DNA of 6,578 nt from Planococcus sp. (in: firmicutes) (GTDB lineage: Bacteria; Bacillota; Bacilli; Bacillales_A; Planococcaceae): assembly GCA_030147455.1 (NCBI GenBank), contig JASKZU010000185.1:1-6578 (forward strand), in the 5' to 3' direction. The translations under genes and the position numbers were made by a program. Below, one piece after another: positions 1 to 4,828 of this stretch. How positions within the stretch are numbered: position 1 is the stretch's first letter; each line of letters begins with the position of its first letter. Below the pieces are notes generated by a model. That model searched no databases and was not told the origin of the DNA. It was given only the letters and a program-made list of their open reading frames with translations.

Positions 1-33
1 ACGTATTCACTTCTTGGAATTATAGAAGATTAA
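1..33 (+). CDS. Possible 3' end of a plus-strand gene entering from the left
   Basis: Reading frame 1 gives ten codons (TYSLLGIIED) and then a TAA at 31-33, about 20 bp before a strong bidirectional terminator at 54-85. A two-way terminator is expected where two genes converge, and the minus-strand sortase gene already ends on its other side. Frame 3 is also open up to a TGA at 51-53, so the frame is not certain. The fragment is too short to identify a family. It is inferred mainly from position. Confidence 0.25.
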   Translation, partial: TYSLLGIIED

Positions 34-53
34 AGACTTCTTCAACACTCTGA

Positions 54-85
54 AAAAAAGCCCGGCATTCAAGCCGGGCTTTTTT
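54..85. terminator. Bidirectional Rho-independent terminator after the sortase gene
   Basis: The arms AAAAAAGCCCGGC (54-66) and GCCGGGCTTTTTT (73-85) are perfectly complementary around a 6-nt loop. This gives a 7-bp GC-rich core flanked by A6 and T6 tracts, so it can act on both strands. On the minus strand it lies 4 bp past the sortase stop codon. On the plus strand it would end whatever gene enters from the left. Confidence 0.92.
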
Positions 86-89
86 GAAG

Positions 90-740
90 TTATATGTCTT
101 GAACGTTTACGAGCTGGGCTTCAATGATATAGCGGTCTGGTGCATATCCGACAAAGTCAAAAGGATAGCAAGTGGTAAGCGTCAATGTCGCTTCGTCTTT
201 GTCGGTAATTACCGTCCGGTCATCAGCTCCAGTTACCCACATATCGTCGACTGCATACTCAAAACGCTCATTTCCGTACTCCAGGAAAATCGAATCGCCT
301 TTTTCAATTTTATCGAGTCCTATAAAGACCGTGTTCCGATGGCCGCTAACTACAGTATGGCGCTTTTGGTCAGGCGTCGTCGTCCATTTGCTGACATACA
401 TGCCGACGCCTTGGTCAAGCGTCGCCTCATCGGCCCCCCAATAGGTTGGGTAGCCTTTTTCAATAGCCGGGATAACCAGTCGTCCGACTTCATCGCCCGC
501 TTCGTATTGATCCATGTCTTCACTCATTAAGACAGAAGGTTTTTCTGGTGGTTTTTCTGGAGCGGGAAGAGCAGGGGGTGCTGCTTCCTGCTTCGTATCG
601 TTGATGCTCCAGCCATCCACTTCCGCAAGCGAAACGGTTTCGACGGCTTGTGAGCTTTGCCACCATTGAAACCCATAATAACCGGTCGTTGCCACGCCTA
701 TGCAGATAAGAAAAATAGCCACTATTTTCGTCAAAGCCAT
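90..740 (-). CDS. Class D sortase (transpeptidase anchoring surface proteins)
   Basis: The 216-residue protein is a membrane-anchored cysteine transpeptidase that would cleave a sorting motif between Thr and the next residue and attach the protein to cell-wall peptidoglycan precursor. Visible parts are an N-terminal membrane anchor (about residues 5-24), a proline-rich linker (about 54-68), and the sortase beta-barrel from about residue 85. The catalytic triad is clear: His134 in VVSGHRNTVF, Cys191 in TLTTCYPF, and Arg203 in APDRYII. The TLxTCYPF context, the N-terminal anchor and the size fit class D enzymes, a group that includes Bacillus YhcS and prefers LPxTA-type motifs. The start is supported by AAGGGG at 746-751, 5 nt upstream. 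The gene lies directly downstream of an LPDTA protein, its probable substrate, from which it is separated by a hairpin terminator. The family call is strong; the pairing is inferred. Confidence 0.93.
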   Translation of the reverse strand: MALTKIVAIFLICIGVATTGYYGFQWWQSSQAVETVSLAEVDGWSINDTKQEAAPPALPAPEKPPEKPSVLMSEDMDQYEAGDEVGRLVIPAIEKGYPTYWGADEATLDQGVGMYVSKWTTTPDQKRHTVVSGHRNTVFIGLDKIEKGDSIFLEYGNERFEYAVDDMWVTGADDRTVITDKDEATLTLTTCYPFDFVGYAPDRYIIEAQLVNVQDI

Positions 741-774
741 TCGAACCCCTTTTTAAATCATTAAACTCAATGCA

Positions 775-802
775 AAAAACCGTATGAAAACATACGGTTT
801 TT
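775..802 (-). terminator. Intergenic terminator/attenuator between substrate and sortase genes
   Basis: The arms AAAAACCGTATG (775-786) and CATACGGTTTTT (791-802) pair perfectly around a 4-nt loop. On the minus strand the hairpin follows the stop codon of the LPDTA protein by 7 bp and ends in a run of six T. Because the sortase gene starts only about 35 bp further on and no obvious promoter fits in that gap, the hairpin probably allows partial read-through. That would set a high substrate-to-enzyme ratio. It could equally act as a full terminator if a sortase promoter exists that I missed. Confidence 0.85.
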
Positions 803-809
803 CAGCATT

Positions 810-1742
810 TTATTGAGTAACTGAACGTCTTCTAAAGACTAACAGGCCAGCGCCTAAAGCAGCAAGTGCCATGCCTCCAAGTGCGAACAATGGGTTGTTT
901 GAAGCGGTATCCGGCAGCTCTCCGCCTTCTTCAGCCATTTCTTCCATTGGAACCGCTGAGTCCAATACGTCTTGTGGTACAACGATTGGCTCGACGCCAT
1001 TAAAGTTATGGATAGACATGTCGATGCTTTGCATCAGGTTCAATGTTTCGCCTTCAGCCGAAATATCCATATCGATGTACATGGACATCTCTGTCAGGTA
1101 AAAAGTATCTTTATCGATTGTCATATCGTAAGAAAAATCGTTAAAGTTGATGTCTTCCAGTATATCTTCCATCGACATAGATGGATCTTCTTCAGCCATC
1201 AAGCTTTCGAATGTTTCCATAACAACTTCCATCAATTCTTCTCCGTCGCCCTCGTAGCTCAACTGATAAGAATCTCCAAGATCTTCGATTGACATATCGT
1301 CAGCAAACGCTTCTGCTTGTGCAACTTGGTCGCCTGCATTTGTCATGTTGATCAGTTCGTCCAAACCTTCTGTCAGGTCGCTTGGCAATTGGATCCAGCC
1401 GCCCATTGGGTCCTGCTGGTAGAAGCCATCTTCTGTCCAGTAGGATTCCAGCGTTTCTTCGCTGCCATCTGGTCCAGTCGTTGTAACCGTTTGGTGCATC
1501 GCGAACGGATTGAACGTTACGTCTTCCATCGAATGAATCGGAAGTGTAATTGTTTCTCCGCTCATCGGATCTGGTATAGTAAGTTCCATTTTCGTTTCGC
1601 TTGAGTAGCTGTCTAGTGATGCCATTGCCTCGTTGGATTTTTGCAGCACTTCAGCAGCGCTCATTTCATCTGCCAAAACAGGTGTTGCAGCCGCTGTTAC
1701 GAGAAGCGCAGCGAAAGATGCGGGTATAGCTTTTTTCAACAT
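810..1742 (-). CDS. LPDTA-anchored, highly acidic surface protein (DUF6612/LolA-like)
   Basis: This 310-residue protein is exported and cell-wall-anchored. A signal peptide spans residues 1-24 (KK, a hydrophobic core, and probable cleavage after PVLA). The C-terminus is a complete sorting signal: LPDTA at 276-280, a hydrophobic helix, and a basic RRR tail. The mature N-terminus (EVLQKSNEAMASLDSYSSE) and the alternating beta-strand pattern resemble DUF6612-type proteins related to the LolA/LppX lipoprotein fold, which usually carry a lipid anchor. This family call rests on recall and is moderate. Between signal peptide and sorting signal I count 62 Asp/Glu, 22 Met, only 3 Lys and no Arg in about 255 residues, which is unusually acidic. 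The start is supported by ATAGGA at 1752-1757. The next gene encodes the class D sortase that most likely anchors it. Ligand and role are unknown; a lipid or hydrophobic ligand is possible if the fold assignment holds. Confidence 0.85.
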   Translation of the reverse strand: MLKKAIPASFAALLVTAAATPVLADEMSAAEVLQKSNEAMASLDSYSSETKMELTIPDPMSGETITLPIHSMEDVTFNPFAMHQTVTTTGPDGSEETLESYWTEDGFYQQDPMGGWIQLPSDLTEGLDELINMTNAGDQVAQAEAFADDMSIEDLGDSYQLSYEGDGEELMEVVMETFESLMAEEDPSMSMEDILEDINFNDFSYDMTIDKDTFYLTEMSMYIDMDISAEGETLNLMQSIDMSIHNFNGVEPIVVPQDVLDSAVPMEEMAEEGGELPDTASNNPLFALGGMALAALGAGLLVFRRRSVTQ

Positions 1743-1764
1743 GTAAGCACGTCCTATTCTTTAA

Positions 1765-1792
1765 AGTTTAAGGGATAAGCAATTGATGGCAA
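1765..1792 (-). promoter_or_regulatory. Candidate sigma-A promoter of the LPDTA protein gene
   Basis: Reading the minus strand, TTGCCA (1787-1792) and TAAACT (1765-1770) are separated by 16 bp and lie 23 bp upstream of the start codon, just before the ribosome binding site. The -10 match is imperfect, and an overlapping AT-rich stretch (TTTAAAGAAT) could serve instead. This is a by-eye call. Confidence 0.35.
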
Positions 1793-1965
1793 ATTGATAT
1801 GTATTTTCCAGTTTAGCCCCTCATAGTCCCTCTTTCCCTAATTGTAACGGATAAAACGAGAAAAAAGTCATTCTTTTTTGGAAAAAGGAAATTTTCTAAT
1901 TTTAAGTTTTTTTAAGCAGTTTTTTCAGTAATATTTAAAAAGTTGCTTCAATTAAAGGAATTTTC

Positions 1966-1974
1966 TGTTATAAA
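1966..1974 (+). promoter_or_regulatory. Candidate extended -10 promoter for the membrane protein/GNAT genes
   Basis: TGTTATAAA has the extended -10 form TGnTATAAT with one mismatch. The upstream element is weak: TTCAAT at 1947-1952 with a 16-bp spacer, or TTGCTT at 1943-1948 with a too-long 20-bp spacer. Extended -10 promoters tolerate a poor -35. It lies 27 bp before the start codon at 2002, upstream of a strong ribosome binding site. Confidence 0.5.
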
Positions 1975-2001
1975 TAATGTAAAGAGACAGGAGGGAGCAA
2001 C

Positions 2002-2250
2002 ATGCATAGCAAGAAGATTTTAGGCGCCAGCTTTCTAGCCGCTTTTGTGTTTGGGATTCCATTCAATTGGCTGTTTTATAAAGGAGACCAAGGCGTGGGC
2101 ACGCTGTTTGGACTTTTGACGGTTCATCCAATGGATGTCTTTTACGACTTTTCGGTGCTCTTTGTCAATACACTCATCCTGTACTTCTTCATTTGGTGCT
2201 TATGGAAAAAGATTAAGCCGATTGATAAAGAACGGTCTGCAGAGAGCTGA
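2002..2250 (+). CDS. Small two-helix membrane protein, unknown function
   Basis: I do not recognise this 82-residue protein. It shows two hydrophobic segments, about residues 6-26 and 48-68. The first follows a short basic start (KK at 4-5) and the second is followed by a basic tail (KKIKPIDKER). The positive-inside rule predicts a hairpin with both ends in the cytoplasm and a short outside loop around residues 27-47. The AGGAGGGAG at 1989-1997 is a near-ideal ribosome binding site, which together with the promoter candidate supports a real gene. The GNAT gene starts 30 bp after its stop, so the two are probably cotranscribed. Nothing links it to the acetyltransferases beyond position. Confidence 0.75.
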   Translation: MHSKKILGASFLAAFVFGIPFNWLFYKGDQGVGTLFGLLTVHPMDVFYDFSVLFVNTLILYFFIWCLWKKIKPIDKERSAES

Positions 2251-2280
2251 AGATTCTGGTCAAGAAAGAGGGGCGACGTC

Positions 2281-2775
2281 ATGGAGATCCGAAAAGCTGG
2301 CGAGAGTGATGCGGCTGGAATTATTCAAGTGATGCAAAACGCGGAAGCGTCAGGGTATATGCTGTTTGACCCAGGCGAGCGCAGCATGTCTGCAGAATCG
2401 TTTGCGCGATTTATCCAAAGCGTCCACGCCAATCCGAAATCCGCTGTCTTTGTCGCCATTGAACAACAGAACATTGTGGGCTATCTTCTTGTTCAAAATG
2501 AGACGCCAAAACGAATTTCACACCGTGCGTACATCGTAGTAGGCGTGCATAGCGAAAGCCGCGGCACAGGAGTTGGAAAGGCGCTGTTTTTACATGCCGT
2601 GAGTTGGGCAAAACAGGCGGCGCTTCACCGGCTGGATCTGACAGTGATGACGGAAAATGATGCGGCCGTCGCGCTTTATAAAAAAATGGGCTTTGATATC
2701 GAAGGGGTAAAGCGGGCTTCACTGGTTGTTGAAGGCACATATAAAGATGAATATTATATGTCGAAATTGATTTGA
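2281..2775 (+). CDS. GNAT family N-acetyltransferase
   Basis: The 164-residue protein covers one full GNAT domain and would transfer an acetyl group from acetyl-CoA to an amine. Motif A is intact: the strand YIVVGVHSES runs into RGTGVGKAL (residues 94-102), the pyrophosphate-binding loop of the R/Q-x-x-G-x-G/A type. Motif B follows as NDAAVALYKKMGF (126-138), with Tyr132 at the usual general-acid position. The C-terminal strand (EGTYKDEYYMSKLI) is typical of the RimI/PhnO-like group. The start is set by GAGGGG at 2268-2273, 7 nt upstream. Substrate cannot be predicted: it could be a protein N-terminus, an amino acid, a polyamine or a drug. It follows the small membrane protein gene and precedes a second GNAT gene, so the three may form one transcription unit. 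Confidence 0.92.
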   Translation: MEIRKAGESDAAGIIQVMQNAEASGYMLFDPGERSMSAESFARFIQSVHANPKSAVFVAIEQQNIVGYLLVQNETPKRISHRAYIVVGVHSESRGTGVGKALFLHAVSWAKQAALHRLDLTVMTENDAAVALYKKMGFDIEGVKRASLVVEGTYKDEYYMSKLI

Positions 2776-2791
2776 GAATCGTCTCCAGGAC

Positions 2792-2821
2792 TTGAAAAAA
2801 ATAAGAACTAATCTGTATTTT
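2792..2821 (+). promoter_or_regulatory. Candidate internal promoter of the tandem-GNAT gene
   Basis: TTGAAA (2792-2797) matches the -35 consensus at five of six positions. TATTTT (2816-2821) follows after 18 bp and matches the -10 at four of six. The pair lies in the 73-bp gap after the first GNAT gene and would give a leader of roughly 20 nt containing the ribosome binding site. It would make the third gene at least partly independent of the upstream operon. Confidence 0.35.
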
Positions 2822-2848
2822 TTACATATCAGTGGGAGGGAAAGTCTG

Positions 2849-3727
2849 ATGGCCATAACGATCGCTTCGCCGAAAGATGTACAGGCACTATCGATTTACC
2901 TGGAAACAATGAACACGAACATTGAACGCCACATCGGTTTTTGCGGAGAAGCCCGCGAAGAAATTTATGATTCGCTGGTAAATGACTTTTCGGATTTGCC
3001 GCTGGCCCAATCTTTTCTCGCAGCCTATGAAGGCTCTGATATTATCGGTGCCATTGGAATGGATGTGGACTTGGAAGGCAGCAGCGCCGATGTATGGGGC
3101 CCTTACACTAAGAAAGGGCAAGAACAGCTGGCACAGCAATTGTGGGAGCAGCTTCTAGAGCAACTGCCAAACAAAGTAAATAAGTTTTCTTTTTTTATCA
3201 ATCAAAAAAACGAGTCAGCCAAAGCATTCGCGCTGCAAAATGGCGCCAAGTATGCCGGCGAAGACCGGGTGCTCCGCCTCACGAAGGGTGATTTCGCAGA
3301 TAAGTCCTCCGCAGCGTCCGAACCGATCAGCAAAGCGCAAACCGAGTCGTTCAGCCGTTTGCACGATGAGGTATTCGCAAATACTTATTTCGATGCACAA
3401 ACAATCCTCAGCCGGCTAAACGGCGACAATCATCTATTGGCCGTTTTAGAAGCTGATCGAGTTGCTGGTTATGTATATGTGGAAGCAAATCCAGAGCATC
3501 GCGAAGGAAACATCGAATATGTGGCCGTTTCACCAGAATTTACGGGCCGCGGCATTGGAACCGCGCTTATTCGCGATGCAGCCAAGAAATTGTTTGCCTA
3601 TAACGAAATTGACGAAATCACTATTTGCGTTGGCGCCGACAATGCAGCCGCGGTCCATGTATACAAATCAGCAGGATTTAGCGAAAAATATGCACTGGAT
3701 AGTTATCGTTTATTGATTAAGAAGTAA
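2849..3727 (+). CDS. Tandem-GNAT acetyltransferase (degenerate N-terminal domain)
   Basis: With the ATG at 2849 the protein has 292 residues and two GNAT-like halves. The C-terminal half (about 155-290) has a full motif A (IEYVAVSPEF then TGRGIGTALI, residues 222-241) and motif B (NAAAVHVYKSAGF, 265-277, with Tyr272), so it should bind acetyl-CoA and be active. The N-terminal half (about 1-145) keeps the fold pattern, including NESAKAFALQNGAK (121-134). Where the CoA loop should be it has GPYTKKGQEQL, without the RxxGxG signature, so it is probably structural or substrate-binding. This arrangement resembles mycothiol-synthase-like tandem GNATs, but substrate is unknown. The start is decided by GGGAGG at 2834-2839, 9 nt upstream. 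An upstream in-frame TTG at 2792 has no ribosome binding site and lies in the candidate promoter. No strong terminator follows before the convergent gene. Confidence 0.9.
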   Translation: MAITIASPKDVQALSIYLETMNTNIERHIGFCGEAREEIYDSLVNDFSDLPLAQSFLAAYEGSDIIGAIGMDVDLEGSSADVWGPYTKKGQEQLAQQLWEQLLEQLPNKVNKFSFFINQKNESAKAFALQNGAKYAGEDRVLRLTKGDFADKSSAASEPISKAQTESFSRLHDEVFANTYFDAQTILSRLNGDNHLLAVLEADRVAGYVYVEANPEHREGNIEYVAVSPEFTGRGIGTALIRDAAKKLFAYNEIDEITICVGADNAAAVHVYKSAGFSEKYALDSYRLLIKK

Positions 3728-3775
3728 CAAACAAAAACTTTGCTTATCTCATAAAGAAATAACTCCCTAAAACAG

Positions 3776-4198
3776 TTAAGAATGAACCTCAGAAAAAATG
3801 AAGTGTGTAACTGTTAAAGCAAAAGGGCTGACCGCGTCGATAAAGTTTTCAACTTCAGCAAAGCTTTCAAATTGCATTTTTAGCATATAACAAGCTTTTC
3901 CTGCAATTCTATAGCAAAAATCAACATTAGGAAGTTGTTCAATATGCTTTTTGAATCGAGTATAATTGCCGTCCTTTATAGTAGCTTCAATAATACATTG
4001 AACAGGCTGTCCTAACTTTTCATGATTAACTTTTATTGTGTATTTTTGAATGATACCATGTGATTCCATTTGCCGAATTCTTTCAGTAACAGATGGCGAA
4101 GAGAGGTTGATTCGCTGCCCGAGTTCTTTCATAGTCATTCGGCTATTCTGTGATAATGCTGCTAGTATACTGCGGTCAATACTATCAATTTTCATCAT
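3776..4198 (-). CDS. Lrp/AsnC family transcriptional regulator
   Basis: The 140-residue protein has the standard two-domain layout. An N-terminal winged helix-turn-helix (about residues 4-57: IDRSILAALSQNSR, MTMKELGQRINLSSPSVTERI, then the IIQKYTIKVN wing) is followed by a RAM ligand-binding domain (about 66-138) with the usual IAGKACYML strand. Proteins of this type form dimers and octamers, sense amino acids or related small molecules, and usually control themselves and a divergent gene. I chose the ATG at 4196-4198, with the SD-like GGGAG at 4210-4214 11 nt upstream; the next codon is also ATG. A longer reading up to 4285 would run through the ribosome binding site and operator and has no family similarity. 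It diverges from the AhpD-like gene, its likely target. Its DNA is AT-rich (about 33% GC in a 60-bp sample) compared with the flanks. Confidence 0.93.
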   Translation of the reverse strand: MMKIDSIDRSILAALSQNSRMTMKELGQRINLSSPSVTERIRQMESHGIIQKYTIKVNHEKLGQPVQCIIEATIKDGNYTRFKKHIEQLPNVDFCYRIAGKACYMLKMQFESFAEVENFIDAVSPFALTVTHFIFSEVHS

Positions 4199-4234
4199 TA
4201 AAGTAACATCTCCCTTTTGCCTTAATAAAAAACG

Positions 4235-4288
4235 TAATTGTTTAAAAGAGATAATAAACATAATGTTGTTAATTTTTATAAACAATTA
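4235..4288. promoter_or_regulatory. Concentric inverted-repeat operator between Lrp/AsnC and AhpD-like genes
   Basis: TAATTGTTTA (4235-4244) and TAAACAATTA (4279-4288) are perfect 10-bp inverted copies, centred at 4261.5. Inside them AACAT-A-ATGTT (4257-4267) is a second dyad centred at 4262, almost the same point. The outer half-sites are 44 bp apart, about four helical turns, fitting a multimeric regulator such as Lrp/AsnC. Each outer arm contains a TTGTTT that reads inward as a possible -35 (plus strand 4238-4243; minus strand in the right arm), with AT-rich -10-like hexamers 17 bp on. Binding here could block both promoters. The dyads are seen; the function is inferred. Confidence 0.55.
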
Positions 4289-4313
4289 TATTTAAATAAA
4301 GGGGGAATGACAA

Positions 4314-4739
4314 ATGACGATAATTAATCAATCAATTTATGGAAATACACTTTTTCAAAAGTTTCTTGGCCATAACATAAATATAATGGAAAAATGGACT
4401 GATCTTAGTGAGCTGTTAGAAACAGATGTGCTGTTAAAAGCTAGCTTGAAAGAACAAGTACGAAGAACATTGGCACAAAGCAATGGTTGTGAATATTGCA
4501 AAGCAAAGGGGAAACCTGAACCCAATTTATTTGATGCTCAAACTTCAGTCGCAGTTGGATTTGCACAAGTATGTGCGACATATCCAACCGGAGAAATACC
4601 GGACTTTGCAGTTGAAGTGTTGAAAGAAGAATTTTCAGAACAGGAAATTAGCGAGTTATGTGCATTTATCAGTTTTACGATAGCTCAGCAGTATTTTGGA
4701 GCATTAATGCAACTGAAAGCCGAGGAAAACATTGAGTGA
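4314..4739 (+). CDS. Carboxymuconolactone decarboxylase (CMD)/AhpD-like protein
   Basis: The 141-residue, mostly helical protein resembles the AhpD-like branch of the CMD superfamily, whose members use a CxxC pair in thiol-disulfide or peroxide-related redox chemistry. Cys59 and Cys62 (NGCEYCKAKGKP) sit at the start of the typical helix. Glu47, 12 residues before the first Cys, matches the spacing of the mycobacterial AhpD catalytic Glu118/Cys130 pair. The histidines expected at +2 and +7 from the first Cys are Tyr61 and Gly66 here, so the AhpD proton relay is not intact. The start is fixed by AAAGGGGG at 4298-4305, 8 nt upstream; the ATG at 4307 hits a stop at once. It diverges from the Lrp/AsnC regulator, which probably controls it. 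The gene is strongly AT-rich (23-33% GC in two 60-bp samples), unlike the SDR gene after it. True substrate is unknown. Confidence 0.83.
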   Translation: MTIINQSIYGNTLFQKFLGHNINIMEKWTDLSELLETDVLLKASLKEQVRRTLAQSNGCEYCKAKGKPEPNLFDAQTSVAVGFAQVCATYPTGEIPDFAVEVLKEEFSEQEISELCAFISFTIAQQYFGALMQLKAEENIE

Positions 4740-4828
4740 ATGACTTTGCATATCAAGGACTGTAAAAAATACTCGATAAAGTAATATTCTATAACTCCAT
4801 ATATATCTACATAGAAAGGAGAGACAGA

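Larger units (their letters stand above)
1743..2001. other. Divergent intergenic region, 259 bp, A/T-tract rich
   Basis: The space between the two divergent transcription units holds no convincing ORF. The half next to the minus-strand gene carries its candidate promoter and ribosome binding site. From about 1855 to 1930 it is dominated by runs of A and T, including a weak 7-bp hairpin (1861-1867 with 1873-1879) with no GC core. Such tracts can act as UP elements or bend DNA upstream of the plus-strand promoter near 1966-1974. I see no riboswitch or clear operator. Confidence 0.5.

Noticed and set aside
84..530. Plus-strand open frame of 148 codons
   Set aside because: It lies antisense to the sortase gene, which has a complete catalytic triad. 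The frame starts inside the terminator and its product resembles no family.
1861..1879. Hairpin AAAAAAG/CTTTTTT as a terminator
   Set aside because: The stem has a single GC pair and no gene ends nearby. It is more simply part of the A/T-tract region.
2792..2848. Longer N-terminus of the tandem-GNAT protein from a TTG at 2792
   Set aside because: There is no ribosome binding site before it. The extra residues do not belong to the GNAT domain, and the ATG at 2849 has GGGAGG at the right distance.
3728..3778. Terminator between the convergent tandem-GNAT and Lrp/AsnC genes
   Set aside because: Only weak 4-5 bp AT stems can be drawn, for example TAACT with AGTTA before TTTCTTT on the minus strand. 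None is convincing next to the three strong terminators in the window.
4199..4285. 29-residue N-terminal extension of the Lrp/AsnC regulator
   Set aside because: It would translate the ribosome binding site and the operator. The family normally begins just before the IDRSIL segment, matching the ATG at 4196-4198.
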